Positions 1 to 9,774 of a stretch of DNA of 17,985 bases are shown in pieces; within the stretch, counting starts at the first letter, position 1, and each line of letters opens with the position of its first letter. Location: contig NZ_JNZO01000065.1 of assembly GCF_000717595.1 (NCBI RefSeq), forward strand, positions 1-17,985, read 5' to 3'. The DNA comes from Streptomyces flavochromogenes. GTDB taxonomy: Bacteria > Actinomycetota > Actinomycetes > Streptomycetales > Streptomycetaceae. A program made the translations under genes and the position numbers. Below the pieces are notes generated by a model. It was not told the origin of the DNA. It ran no database searches and was given only the letters and a program-made list of their open reading frames with translations.

Positions 1-99
1 CTCCGGGACCGTCGCCACCAACCTCCGCTACGGCAAACCCGACGCGACCGACGACGAACTCTGGCACGCCCTGGAGGTCGCCCAGGCCGCCGACTTCGT
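1..99 (+). repeat. Left arm of a 99-bp perfect inverted terminal identity
   Basis: Bases 1-99 equal the reverse complement of 17887-17985 with no mismatch; base 100 is G here and C in the other copy, and many differences follow. The tract is coding in both copies (ABC subunit, between Walker A and the signature). The exact length and position at both window ends suggest either a conversion or inversion boundary or an assembly-graph edge. Confidence 0.95.
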
Positions 100-472
100 G
101 CGGAAGCTGGAGGCCGGCCTGAACGCGCCCATCGCGCAGGGCGGCACCAACGTCTCGGGCGGGCAGCGGCAGCGGCTCGCCATCGCGCGGACGCTGGTGC
201 AGCGGCCGGAGATCTATCTCTTCGACGACTCGTTCTCCGCGCTCGACTACGAGACGGACGCCCTGCTGCGGGCCGCGCTCGCCCGGGAGACGGCCGACTC
301 GACCGTCGTGATCGTCGCCCAGCGGGTCTCCACCATCCGGGACGCCGACCGGATCGTCGTCCTCGACGAGGGCCGGGTCGTCGGCACCGGACGGCACCGG
401 GAGCTGATGGCGGACAACGAGACGTACCGGGAGATCGTGCTCTCCCAGCTCACCGAGGCGGAGGCAGCCTGA
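1..472 (+). CDS. ABC exporter half-transporter, degenerate-site subunit (3' end only)
   Basis: This is the C-terminal 156 residues of an ABC exporter, reading from base 2 to the TGA at 470-472; the membrane domain and Walker A lie outside the window. Visible motifs are an intact signature (VSGGQRQ), a Walker B ending in Asp-Asp (YLFDDSFSALD) where the catalytic Glu is normally second, and an H-loop with Gln instead of His (AQRVSTI). In heterodimeric exporters of the BmrCD/TM287-288 type one subunit has exactly these substitutions, so this is most likely the non-catalytic-site half. Its intact signature would complete the catalytic site of the partner encoded next. The stop shares one base with the ATG of that partner (TGATG), which implies translational coupling. 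The substrate cannot be told from the sequence. The first 99 bp are identical to the inverted right end of the window. Confidence 0.93.
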   Translation, partial: SGTVATNLRYGKPDATDDELWHALEVAQAADFVRKLEAGLNAPIAQGGTNVSGGQRQRLAIARTLVQRPEIYLFDDSFSALDYETDALLRAALARETADSTVVIVAQRVSTIRDADRIVVLDEGRVVGTGRHRELMADNETYREIVLSQLTEAEAA

Positions 473-2424
473 TGGCCGGTCCTGGCGGACGCATGATGGC
501 CGGTGGCGGCCCCGACCAGCGGTCGATGGACTTCAAGGGCTCGGGCAAGCGGCTGCTGAAGCAGCTGGCGCCCGAGCGCGGCACGCTCTGGGTGATGCTG
601 ATCGCCGGCGTGCTGTCGGTGGCGGCCTCCGTGGTCGGCCCGAAGATCCTCGGCAAGGCGACCGACCTCGTCTTCGCGGGTGTCGTCGGGCGGCAGATCG
701 AGGGCGGCACGAAGGCGGAGGCGATCGAGAGGCTGCGCGCCTCGGGCGACTCCGGCATGGCGGACATGCTGAGCGGTGTCGACTTCACGCCGGGGCAGGG
801 AATCGACTTCTCCGCCGTCGGCGAGGTGCTGCTCGTGGTCCTCGGCGTCTACGTGGCGGCGGGCCTGCTGATGCTGGTCTCCACCCGGCTGTCGATCAAG
901 GTGATCAACCGGACGGTCTACCGGATGCGGGAGGACGTCCAGACGAAGCTGGCGCGGCTTCCCCTGTCGTACTTCGACAAGGCCAAGCGCGGCGAGGTGC
1001 TGTCGCGGGCGACCAACGACATCGACAACATCTCGCAGACCCTCCAGCAGTCGATGGGCCAGCTGATCAACTCGCTGCTCACGATCGTCGGCGTGCTCGC
1101 GATGATGTTCTGGATCTCGCCGCTGCTCGCGCTCGTGGCGCTGGTCACGGTGCCGGTCTCGGTCTTCGTCGCGGCGAGGATCGGCAAGCGCTCGCAGCCG
1201 CACTTCGTGCAGCAGTGGAAGACCACGGGCACGCTCAACGCGCACGTGGAGGAGATGTACAGCGGGCACGCCCTGGTGAAGGTCTTCGGCCGGCAGGCGG
1301 AGTCCGCGGCGGACTTCCGCGAGCAGAACGAGGCGCTGTACGAGGCCGGGTTCAAGGCGCAGTTCAACAGCGGCGTGATGCAGCCGGTGATGTTCTTCGT
1401 GTCGAACATCAACTACGTCCTGGTGGCCGTGGTCGGCGGTCTGCGGGTGGCGAGCGGCACGCTCTCCATCGGCGACGTGCAGGCCTTCATCCAGTACTCG
1501 CGCCAGTTCTCGATGCCGCTGACGCAGGTCGCGTCGATGGCGAACCTGGTGCAGTCGGGTGTGGCCTCGGCCGAGCGGATCTTCGAGCTGCTCGACGCCG
1601 AGGAGCAGGAGCCGGACGCGTCGGCCGACAAGCCGGGGACGTCCCCGGCCGAGGGCTGGGGAACGGCCGACCTCAAGGGGAAGGTCGCCCTGGAGGGCGT
1701 CTCCTTCCGCTACGAGGCCGACAAGCCGCTCATCGAGGACCTGTCGCTCACGGTGGAGCCGGGCCAGACGGTCGCGATCGTCGGCCCGACCGGCGCCGGC
1801 AAGACGACCCTGGTGAACCTGCTCATGCGGTTCTACGAGGTCACGGGCGGCCGGATCACCCTCGACGGGGCGGACATCGCCACGATGTCCCGGGAGCGGC
1901 TGCGGACCGGGATCGGCATGGTCCTCCAGGACACCTGGCTGTTCGGCGGCACCATCGCGGACAACATCGCGTACGGCGCCACGCGCGCGGTGACCCGGGC
2001 GGAGATCGAGGAGGCGGCGCGGGCCGCGCACGCCGACCGGTTCGTCCGCACGCTGCCCGAGGGCTACGACACGGTCATCGACGACGACGGGGCGGGGGTC
2101 AGCGCGGGCGAGAAGCAGCTGATCACCATCGCCCGGGCGTTCCTGTCCGACCCGGTGATCCTGGTCCTCGACGAGGCCACGAGCTCGGTCGACACCCGGA
2201 CCGAGGTCCTCATCCAGAAGGCGATGGCCCGACTGGCCCACGGGCGCACGTCGTTCGTGATCGCGCACCGGCTCTCCACGATCCGGGACGCGGACGTGAT
2301 CCTGGTGATGGAGAACGGCTCGATCGTCGAACAGGGCACGCACGAGCAGCTGTTGTCGTCCGGCGGGGCCTACGCCCGGTTGTACGCGGCGCAGTTCGCA
2401 CAGGCGGTCGCCGAGGTCGACTGA
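472..2424 (+). CDS. ABC exporter half-transporter, catalytic-site subunit
   Basis: A full-length 650-residue type IV (ABCB-like) half-transporter in the plasma membrane. It has an N-terminal membrane domain of about six helices (roughly residues 35-350) and a C-terminal nucleotide-binding domain. Walker A is GPTGAGKTT from residue 438, Walker B is LVLDEATSSVD with the catalytic Glu, and the H-loop is AHRLSTI. The signature is VSAGEKQ (543-549) instead of LSGGQ, the expected complement to the degenerate upstream subunit: together they would form one catalytic and one degenerate ATP site. The ATG overlaps the upstream stop by one base and has GGAGG at 460-464, seven bases away. Compared with the paralogue at the right end, it carries an extra external loop of about 35 residues after the first helix (near residues 75-110). 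A drug, lipid or peptide exporter is likely; the substrate is unknown. Confidence 0.95.
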   Translation: MAGPGGRMMAGGGPDQRSMDFKGSGKRLLKQLAPERGTLWVMLIAGVLSVAASVVGPKILGKATDLVFAGVVGRQIEGGTKAEAIERLRASGDSGMADMLSGVDFTPGQGIDFSAVGEVLLVVLGVYVAAGLLMLVSTRLSIKVINRTVYRMREDVQTKLARLPLSYFDKAKRGEVLSRATNDIDNISQTLQQSMGQLINSLLTIVGVLAMMFWISPLLALVALVTVPVSVFVAARIGKRSQPHFVQQWKTTGTLNAHVEEMYSGHALVKVFGRQAESAADFREQNEALYEAGFKAQFNSGVMQPVMFFVSNINYVLVAVVGGLRVASGTLSIGDVQAFIQYSRQFSMPLTQVASMANLVQSGVASAERIFELLDAEEQEPDASADKPGTSPAEGWGTADLKGKVALEGVSFRYEADKPLIEDLSLTVEPGQTVAIVGPTGAGKTTLVNLLMRFYEVTGGRITLDGADIATMSRERLRTGIGMVLQDTWLFGGTIADNIAYGATRAVTRAEIEEAARAAHADRFVRTLPEGYDTVIDDDGAGVSAGEKQLITIARAFLSDPVILVLDEATSSVDTRTEVLIQKAMARLAHGRTSFVIAHRLSTIRDADVILVMENGSIVEQGTHEQLLSSGGAYARLYAAQFAQAVAEVD

Positions 2425-2431
2425 CCTGGGC

Positions 2432-2466
2432 GTGACCCATGCCGCATGATGTGCGGCATGGGTCAC
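2432..2466 (+). promoter_or_regulatory. Perfect 15-bp inverted repeat covering the terD-like start codon
   Basis: GTGACCCATGCCGCA (2432-2446) is followed by the loop TGATG and then by its exact reverse complement (2452-2466). It begins 8 bases after the ABC stop codon and contains all the near-5' ATGs of the next gene (2446, 2449, 2458). It has no T-tract, but Streptomyces terminators often lack one. It may end the ABC operon, mask the downstream start in read-through RNA, or, as DNA, be a dimeric repressor site. The sequence cannot decide between these. Confidence 0.8.
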
Positions 2467-3812
2467 ATAGCCAAGAGTTTCTGGGTGCCCTCGGTCACCC
2501 TGCGGGTCGGCGCCGGGGCGGTGGACACGGCGGCACTGCTGCTCGGCGCGGACGGCCGGGTCCGGGGCGACGCGGACATGGTCTTCGCCGGGCAGCCCGA
2601 CCACCCGTCCGGCGCGGTACGGCACGAGAAGGCCACGCTGACCCTCGCGTTGCACGAGGTGGAGCCGGAGGTCGAGCGGATCGTGATCGCCGGTTCGGCG
2701 GCCGGCGGCTCCCTGGCGGCGATGGCCCCGGACAGGGCGGTCGTCGTCACGCTCCTGGTGACGGGTGCGAGGGACGAGAGCGCCGTCGTGTTCGGCGAGT
2801 TCTTCCGCGAGTCGGGCGGCTGGAAGTTCGGCCAGGTCGGGAAGGGTTACGCCGCCGGGCTCGCCGGGCTCGTCACGGAGTACGGCGTCGAGGTCGCGGA
2901 GGAGGAGCCGGCCGCGGGTCGGCCGGAGGAGCCGGCCGCCGGGCCGCTGGAGAAGCCGGCCCCGGGCCGGGTGGAGAAGCCGGTCACGGGACCGGAGGTC
3001 CCCCAGGCCGCCGCTCCGGTCGGCGGTCCCGTTCCGCTGACGGGTGTCGCCAAGGTGCCGATGCACGCCCCGCCCCCGCCCGGAGACCACGCGGGAACGC
3101 CGGGTGCGTCGGGCACGGCCGGCGCGCGAGGCTCGGCCGCCGGAATGGAGGTCGTGGGGACGCCCGTCGCACCGGACCCGTCGGTCTTCCCGCCGGCCGA
3201 GCGGGAGCACCGGCTCCTCGACGGCTGGGAGTTCGGCCCGGTCTTCGAACCGTTCACCGTCACCGGGCACGGCAGCGACGTCATCACCACGGACGCCCGC
3301 GTCCCCGCCGGTCCCGTCCTCGTCGAGGTCGCGCATCAGGGCGGCGGGTACTTCGCCGTCGTCCCGCTCGACAGGCGGAACAAGGACGGGCTCTCCCTCT
3401 TCAGCACCACCATCCCGGACTACCGGGGCAGCACGGTCACCCCGGCCCCCGAGGGCCGGCCGCTGCGCCTGCGGCTCTCCGGCGACAACGCCTGGGTCGC
3501 GCGGGTGAAGCCCGTCGCCACGGCCCGCAGGCTGGAGGGGACGCTGCTGGGGTACGGCGAGGAGGCCCTGCTCCACATGGGCGGAGCGGCCGACCTCCGG
3601 GTGGACTTCAAGGGCTCCCCGGGTGGCGGCGGCTGCGTCTCCCTGTGGGTCCACGAGGTCACCGGCCAGGCGGAACTGACCCACGTGGGGCGCACGCTGG
3701 CCCTGAACACGAGCGGCCCGATCCTGCAGACGATCCCGATCCCGGAGGGCCCCGCACTGCTGCTCCTGACGGCCGAGGGCCCCTGGTCCCTCACCGTCCG
3801 CGAGGTGGGCTT

Positions 3813-3816
<4 letters not shown>
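2458..3816 (+). CDS. TerD-family stress protein with repeat linker and two C-terminal beta-rich repeats
   Basis: Residues 1-145 (with the ATG at 2458) match the TerD fold: [40 protein letters not shown], and the closing [18 protein letters not shown]. TerD proteins bind calcium and are tied to tellurite and other envelope or metal stress; in Streptomyces many paralogues exist. A Pro/Glu/Gly linker follows, with four octapeptide repeats (149-180). The remaining 230 or so residues hold two related beta-rich units, each ending in a similar strand ([14 protein letters not shown] and [14 protein letters not shown]). ATG 2458 is preferred because the protein then begins [12 protein letters not shown], matching the short lead of other TerD proteins; 2446 and GTG 2485 are alternatives. 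No good ribosome site is visible and the start sits in a hairpin. The last codon overlaps the convergent sigma gene. Confidence 0.88.
2902..2997 (+). repeat. Four 24-bp tandem repeats encoding an octapeptide linker
   Basis: There are four in-frame 24-bp units, GAG(G/A)AGCCGG then variable, at 2902, 2926, 2950 and 2974. They encode [24 protein letters not shown] and EKPVTGPE. They form a flexible spacer between the TerD domain and the C-terminal units. Units 1-2 and 3-4 are most alike, which suggests stepwise duplication. Copy number may vary between strains. Confidence 0.85.
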
Positions 3817-4823
<1,007 letters not shown>

Positions 4824-4970
4824 GGCGGGCGACCTCCAGGGGGGTGATCGCTGCCGGTCCGGGGGCGTAGGGCAGCGGGACGACACCGTTACCCAGTGTG
4901 GGGTACGACACAGTGAGCCCACGAGGGGCGTGCGGTGACTTTTTGAGACCGGGGCGTGACTGACTGTGCG

Positions 4971-6869
4971 TCAGAGGGCGGCGGCGCCGTTGTTCCGCAG
5001 GGACTGGCCGTACTGGGTGAGGACCCAGAGTTCGTTCTGGACGGCGGCGAGCTGCTCGGGGTCGCCCTGGGGGCCGAGGCGGGACAGGGTGCCCTGGACC
5101 TCGCGGATGCGGCGGTCGACGGCGCGGAGCCGGACGGTGACGAGCTGGTCGCCGGCGTAGGCCTCGTCGACGGTCTTGGCGAAGATCGCCTCGACGGCGA
5201 GTTCGGTGACGAGGGCGCGCACGGTGTCGTTGGGTGCGGCCTCGCGGACGGTGTCGAGGTAGTCGGAGGGGGCTCCCGTGGCGCCTCCCGCGTCCTGGAC
5301 GCACTGGCGGACGGCCGCGTAGGGCGGGGCGGTGAATTCGTCGGCCCCGTAGGCGTCGAAGGCCGGGGAGACGAGCTCGGGGCGCTGGAGGGCGAGCTTG
5401 AGGAGTTCGCGCTCGGTGCGGTGGGCGGGGCTGCGCAGATTCAGCGCGGGGCCGGAGGAGGCGGCGGCCGCGGCCGGGGCCGCGGTGTCGTAGCCGCGCT
5501 GCGGGGCCTGCTGCTGCGCGGGGCCCTTGCCGCCGCGGTCGCGGGCCCAGCGGGCGAGCTGGGCGACCCGCTTGACGACGAACTGGGTGTCGAGGATGCC
5601 GAGCATGCCGGCGAGCTGGACGGCGACCTCGTGCTGGGCGCCGATGTTCTTGATCCGGGCGACGACGGGCGCGGCCTCGTCGAGGGCGGCGGCGCGGCCA
5701 GCCGGGGTCTCCAGGTCGTACCGCTTCACGATCTGGCGGAGCGCGAACTCGAAGAGCGGGGTGCGGGGCTGGACGAGGTCGGCGACGGCCTCGTCGCCCT
5801 TGGCGAGCCGCAGGTCGCAGGGGTCCATGCCGTCGGGGGCGATGGCGATGTAGGTCTCGGCGGCGAACTTCTGGTCGTCCTCGAAGGCGCGCAGGGCGGC
5901 CTTCTGGCCGGCGGCGTCGCCGTCGAAGGTGAAGATGACGCGGGCCGAGCCGTTGTCCATGAGGAGCCGGCGGAGGATCTTGATGTGGTCGCCGCCGAAG
6001 GCGGTGCCGCAGGTGGCGATGGCGGTGGTGACCCCGGCGAGGTGGCAGGCCATGACGTCGGTGTAGCCCTCGACGACGACGGCCCGGCTGACCTTGGCGA
6101 TGTCCTTCTTGGCCAGGTCGATGCCGTAGAGCACCTGGGACTTCTTGTAGATCGGGGTCTCGGGCGTGTTGAGGTACTTGGGCCCGTTGTCGTCGTCGCG
6201 GAGCTTGCGCGCTCCGAAGCCGACGATCTCGCCGCCGACGTCCTTGATCGGCCACATCAGGCGGCCGCGGAACCGGTCGATGGGGCCGCGGCGGCCGTCC
6301 TGGGAGAGCCCGGAGAGGATCAGCTCCTTGTCGGAGAAGCCCTTGCCGCGCAGGAAGCGGGTGAGGTGGTCCCAGCCGGCCGGGGAGTAGCCGACGCCGA
6401 AGTGGGCGGCGGCGGCCTGGTCGAAGCCGCGCTCGGCGAGGAACTTCCGGCCGATCTCGGCCTCGGGCGAGTCGAGTTGATCGATGTAGAACTGGGCGGC
6501 GACCTTGTGCGCCTCGACCAGGCGGATGCGCTCGCCGCGCTGGTGGCCGGGGTTGTATCCGCCCTCCTCGTACCGGAGGGTGATGCCCGCCTTGGCGGCG
6601 AGGCGCTCGACCGTCTCCGAGAAGGAGAGGTGGTCGATCTTCATCACGAAGGCGATGGTGTCGCCGCCCTCCTGGCAGCCGAAGCAGTGGAAGAGTCCCT
6701 TGCTGGGGCTGACCTGGAAGGAGGGCGACTTCTCGTCGTGGAAGGGGCAGAGACCCTTGAGGTTTCCACCGCCCGCGTTGCGGAGCTGGAGGTACTCGGA
6801 CACGACGGCGTCGATCGGGACCGCGTCCCGGACCGCCTTCACGTCGTCATCGTTGATCCTGCCTGCCAC
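4971..6869 (-). CDS. dnaG: DNA primase
   Basis: A complete 632-residue bacterial primase that lays RNA primers at the replication fork. The N-terminal CHC2 zinc finger is Cys41, His44, Cys62, Cys65 (CPFH ... HCFGC). The TOPRIM catalytic core has Glu267 in VVVEGYTDV and the acidic pair Asp316/Asp318 in FTFDGDAAGQ. A low-complexity Ala/Gln linker (near 450-475) leads to the C-terminal DnaB-interaction domain. The start is GTG at 6869, giving MAGRINDDDVKAVRDAVPID, which is the usual actinomycete N-terminus. The gene is preceded by two G/C-rich hairpins (6883-6941) and followed by the sigma factor gene on the same strand, as dnaG and rpoD are linked in enterobacteria. Identification is secure. 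Confidence 0.97.
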   Translation of the reverse strand: MAGRINDDDVKAVRDAVPIDAVVSEYLQLRNAGGGNLKGLCPFHDEKSPSFQVSPSKGLFHCFGCQEGGDTIAFVMKIDHLSFSETVERLAAKAGITLRYEEGGYNPGHQRGERIRLVEAHKVAAQFYIDQLDSPEAEIGRKFLAERGFDQAAAAHFGVGYSPAGWDHLTRFLRGKGFSDKELILSGLSQDGRRGPIDRFRGRLMWPIKDVGGEIVGFGARKLRDDDNGPKYLNTPETPIYKKSQVLYGIDLAKKDIAKVSRAVVVEGYTDVMACHLAGVTTAIATCGTAFGGDHIKILRRLLMDNGSARVIFTFDGDAAGQKAALRAFEDDQKFAAETYIAIAPDGMDPCDLRLAKGDEAVADLVQPRTPLFEFALRQIVKRYDLETPAGRAAALDEAAPVVARIKNIGAQHEVAVQLAGMLGILDTQFVVKRVAQLARWARDRGGKGPAQQQAPQRGYDTAAPAAAAASSGPALNLRSPAHRTERELLKLALQRPELVSPAFDAYGADEFTAPPYAAVRQCVQDAGGATGAPSDYLDTVREAAPNDTVRALVTELAVEAIFAKTVDEAYAGDQLVTVRLRAVDRRIREVQGTLSRLGPQGDPEQLAAVQNELWVLTQYGQSLRNNGAAAL

Positions 6870-6882
6870 GCATGAAGTGTAC

Positions 6883-6941
6883 GGGGGCTGGGGGGTCGCC
6901 CCCCGAGGATGTGGCGTCGGGGGCTCGGGGGTCGCCCCCCG
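6883..6941. repeat. Duplicated 23-bp GC hairpin unit between reductase gene and dnaG
   Basis: Two copies of a 23-bp unit starting GGGGGCT(G/C)GGGGG lie at 6883-6905 and 6919-6941. They differ at a single base, and their starts are 36 bp apart. Each folds into a 6-bp G/C stem with a 3- or 4-base loop (GGGGGG-TCG-CCCCCC in the first). Further G-runs follow at 6942-6963. They lie after the flavoprotein stop (6972) and just before the dnaG GTG (6869). They probably act as terminators or attenuators, or are a dispersed Streptomyces intergenic repeat. The + strand G-runs could also form a quadruplex. Confidence 0.75.
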
Positions 6942-6971
6942 CGGGATGCGGGGCCGCGGGGGCGGAGGTGA

Positions 6972-8231
6972 TCAGATCAGGCTCTCCAGGGGCACGGAGG
7001 CGTCGGCGAGGGCGTCGGGGTCCACGGCCGTACGGGAGCGGATGAGCTGCTGGATGGGGTCTGTGACGTCCCACACGTTCACGTTCATCCCGGCGAGGAC
7101 CCGGCCGTCCTTGAGCCAGAAGGCGATGAACTCGCGCTTGCCGGTGTCGCCGCGGACCACGACCTGGTCGTACGTGCCGGGGGGCGCCCAGCCCGAGTAC
7201 TCCATGCCCAGGTCGTACTGGTCGGAGAAGAAGTAGGGGACGCGGTCGTAGGAGACCCGCTGCCCGAGCATGGCGCGGGCGGCGGCCGGGCCGCCGTTGA
7301 GGGCGTTGGCCCAGTGCTCGACGCGGAGCCGGGTGTGGAGCAGCGGGTGGTGGGCGGCGGCGACGTCTCCGGCGGCGTAGACGTCGGGGTCGGAGGTGCG
7401 CAGCGACTCGTCGACGGCGATGCCGCCGCCGTCGGCGCGGTCGACGAGGGCGAGCCCGGAGTTCTCGGCGAGGGCGGTGCGCGGGGCGGCGCCGATCGCG
7501 GCGAGCACGGCGTGGGCCGGGTGCTCCTCGTCGTCGTCGGTGCGGACGGCGAGGACCATGCCGTCCTGGCCGACGATCTCGGTGAGCCGGGCGCCGAAGT
7601 GGAAGCGGACTCCGTGGTCGGTGTGCAGGTCGGCGAAGAGCTGGCCGAGCTCGGGGCCGAGGACCCGGTGCAGCGGGGTGGGGTCGGACTCGACGACGGT
7701 GACCTCGGCGCCGTAGCCGCGGGCGGCGGCGGCGACCTCCAGGCCGATCCAGCCGGCGCCGGCGATCACCAGGTGGCCGTTGTCGCGGCCGAGGGAGGCG
7801 AGGACCTGGCGGAGCCGGTCGGCGTGGGCGAGCCGGCGCAGATGGTGGACGCCGGCGAGCTCGGTGCCGGGGACGTCGAGGCGGCGGGGCTCGGCGCCGG
7901 TGGCGAGGAGCAGCTTGTCGTAGCGGATGACGGTGCCGTCGCCGAGGCGCACGGTGCGGGCCTCGCGGTCGACGGCGGTGACGGACTGCCCGAGGTGCAG
8001 TTCGATGTCGTGGCCCGCGTACCAGGCGGTCTCGTGGACGAAGGCGCTGTCGCGTTCCTTCGCGCCGGTCAGGTACCCCTTGGAAAGGGGTGGGCGCTCG
8101 TAGGGGTGGTCGCGTTCGTCGCCGATGAGGATCACCCGGCCGTTGAACCCTTCGGCACGCAGGGTCTCCGCCGCTTTGGCCCCTGCCAGGCCCCCGCCGA
8201 CGATGACAAAGGTCTGATCTGCGTCGACCAC
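6972..8231 (-). CDS. FAD/NAD(P)H-dependent ferredoxin reductase-like oxidoreductase
   Basis: A 419-residue flavoprotein disulfide reductase-fold enzyme of the rhodocoxin/putidaredoxin reductase type, which passes electrons from NAD(P)H through FAD to a small iron-sulfur protein. The FAD-binding GGGLAG is at residues 12-17, the second dinucleotide site GAGWIG at 158-163, and the C-terminal FAD contact YAAGDVAAAHHP around 285-296. The C-terminal reductase dimerisation domain (PYFFSDQYDLGMEYSGW ...) is present. The GTG at 8231 is preferred because AGGAGG lies about seven bases upstream and the product then starts just before the FAD motif; longer in-frame extensions run into antisense of dgt. 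No ferredoxin or P450 gene is adjacent, so the partner is unknown. It lies 143 bp from dgt and about 100 bp from dnaG, so it may have its own promoter. Confidence 0.92.
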   Translation of the reverse strand: MVDADQTFVIVGGGLAGAKAAETLRAEGFNGRVILIGDERDHPYERPPLSKGYLTGAKERDSAFVHETAWYAGHDIELHLGQSVTAVDREARTVRLGDGTVIRYDKLLLATGAEPRRLDVPGTELAGVHHLRRLAHADRLRQVLASLGRDNGHLVIAGAGWIGLEVAAAARGYGAEVTVVESDPTPLHRVLGPELGQLFADLHTDHGVRFHFGARLTEIVGQDGMVLAVRTDDDEEHPAHAVLAAIGAAPRTALAENSGLALVDRADGGGIAVDESLRTSDPDVYAAGDVAAAHHPLLHTRLRVEHWANALNGGPAAARAMLGQRVSYDRVPYFFSDQYDLGMEYSGWAPPGTYDQVVVRGDTGKREFIAFWLKDGRVLAGMNVNVWDVTDPIQQLIRSRTAVDPDALADASVPLESLI

Positions 8232-8374
8232 GTCGTTTCCTCCTCTTTGCGACCGGTTCCAACCTACGCCCCCGGGCGTTCGTCGGGCCGTACCGCCTCG
8301 GGCCGTGCATGCGAGCGTCCCGCACGGAGGGTGGTGACGGAAGAGGGCCGACTCCGAGGGGGCCTGTCGGGGGC

Positions 8375-9739
8375 TCAGCCGTGGTGCGGACGGAGACGGG
8401 CGTGCAGGGCGCGGGCGGAGGCGTCGGTGAGGGAGGCGATCTGGTCGACGATGACGCGCTTGCGGGCTCGGTCGTCGCGCGCCTGGTCGAACAGCGACCG
8501 GAACTGCGGTTCGAGTCCGTCGGGGGCGCGGGCGACGAGGGCCTCGGCGAGTTCGGCGACGACGATCCGCTGGTCGGCGCGGAGGGCCTCCTGCTGGGGG
8601 CGCTGCATGACGTACCGGTCGGCGACGGCCTTGAGGACGGCGCACTCGTTACGGGTCTCCCGGGGGACCACCAGTTCGGCTCCGTAGCGGGTGAGGCGCC
8701 CCGAACCGTACGCCTGTCGGGTGGCGCCCTCCGCGGCGAGGGCGAACCGGCCGATGAGCTGGCTGGTGGCGTCCTTGAGGCGGGCCTGGGCGACGGCCGA
8801 GCCGTCGTAGCCGTGCGGCCACCACTCCTGGTCGACGAGCCGGTCGAGGGCATCGGCGAGCTCCTGCGGGTCGGTGTCCTCGGGGACATAGCGGCCGATG
8901 GCGACGGCGGCGATGTCGGCGCGCTCGGGCTCGGCGAGGAGGAGGTTGGGGTCGATGTGCCCGGCGTGCAGGCCGTCCTCGAAGTCGTGGACCGAGTAGG
9001 CCACGTCGTCGGACCAGTCCATGACCTGGGCCTCGAAGCACTTGCGGTGGCCGGGGGCGCCCTGCCGGATCCACGCGAAGACCGGCAGGTCGTCCTCGTA
9101 CACGCCGAACTTGGACGAGCCGGGGTCGTCGGGGTGGCCGCCGCGCGGCCACGGGTACTTGGTGGCGGCGTCGAGGGCGGCGCGGGTGAGGTTGAGGCCG
9201 ACGCTGACGAGCTCGCCGTCGGCGTCCTTCACGAAGCGCTTGGGCTCGATCCGGGTGAGGAGGCGGAGCGACTGGGCGTTCCCCTCGAAGCCGCCGCAGT
9301 CCTTGGCGACGTCGTTGAGCGCCTGCTCGCCGTTGTGCCCGAAGGGCGGGTGGCCCATGTCGTGGGAGAGGCAGGCGGCCTCGACGAGGTCGGGGTCGCA
9401 GCCGAGGGCGGCGCCGAGCTCCCGGCCGACCTGGGCGCACTCCAGGGAGTGGGTGAGCCGGGTGCGGGGGCTGGCGTCCCAGGCGTGGCCCCGGGTGCCG
9501 GGGGTGACGACCTGGGTCTTGCCGGCGAGCCTGCGGAGTGCGGCGGAGTGCAGCACGCGGGCGCGGTCGCGCTGGAAGGCGGTGCGCCCGGGGCGTTTGT
9601 CGGGCTCGGCGGCCCAGCGATCGGTCGCGCCGGCGTCGTAGCCGGGGGTGTCGGTGGCGCCGGCGATGCCGGCGGTGTCGGTGAGGTCCGGGCTGCCCTT
9701 GACGTCCGCGCTGTCTGTGCCGTCTGTGATGCCTTCCAT
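8375..9739 (-). CDS. dgt: Deoxyguanosinetriphosphate triphosphohydrolase-like protein
   Basis: A 454-residue HD-domain dNTPase that releases tripolyphosphate from dGTP or other dNTPs, so limiting dNTP pools. The metal-site residues are visible: His97 in RTRLTHSLE, His126-Asp127 in [15 protein letters not shown], and a later Asp in [16 protein letters not shown]. The core begins with [20 protein letters not shown], standard for the actinobacterial family. The first 47 or so residues are a Gly/Asp/Thr-rich low-complexity stretch of no known fold. The ATG at 9739 (MEGITDG) has no Shine-Dalgarno sequence. TACCTT lies at -12 to -7 from its A, so a leaderless transcript is possible, though no good -35 is seen. 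The gene follows the chelatase gene by 35 bp on the same strand. Linkage of dgt to dnaG is common in actinobacteria. Confidence 0.95.
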   Translation of the reverse strand: MEGITDGTDSADVKGSPDLTDTAGIAGATDTPGYDAGATDRWAAEPDKRPGRTAFQRDRARVLHSAALRRLAGKTQVVTPGTRGHAWDASPRTRLTHSLECAQVGRELGAALGCDPDLVEAACLSHDMGHPPFGHNGEQALNDVAKDCGGFEGNAQSLRLLTRIEPKRFVKDADGELVSVGLNLTRAALDAATKYPWPRGGHPDDPGSSKFGVYEDDLPVFAWIRQGAPGHRKCFEAQVMDWSDDVAYSVHDFEDGLHAGHIDPNLLLAEPERADIAAVAIGRYVPEDTDPQELADALDRLVDQEWWPHGYDGSAVAQARLKDATSQLIGRFALAAEGATRQAYGSGRLTRYGAELVVPRETRNECAVLKAVADRYVMQRPQQEALRADQRIVVAELAEALVARAPDGLEPQFRSLFDQARDDRARKRVIVDQIASLTDASARALHARLRPHHG

Positions 9740-9774
9740 GCATCGAAGGTAACCGGAGGGACCGACAGAAGCGC

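Noticed and set aside
2902..2997. A CRISPR-like repeat
   Set aside because: The units are adjacent without spacers and are in frame, encoding a protein linker.
4824..4970. A promoter for the sigma gene, or a structured leader
   Set aside because: A near-repeat of GTGTCGT and a GGGTAACGG were seen on the minus strand, but no -35/-10 pair with proper spacing and no strong stem could be supported.
4956..6875. A plus-strand open frame opposite dnaG
   Set aside because: It is the exact antisense of a secure primase gene and its sequence is low-complexity Gly/Ala/Glu/Asp.
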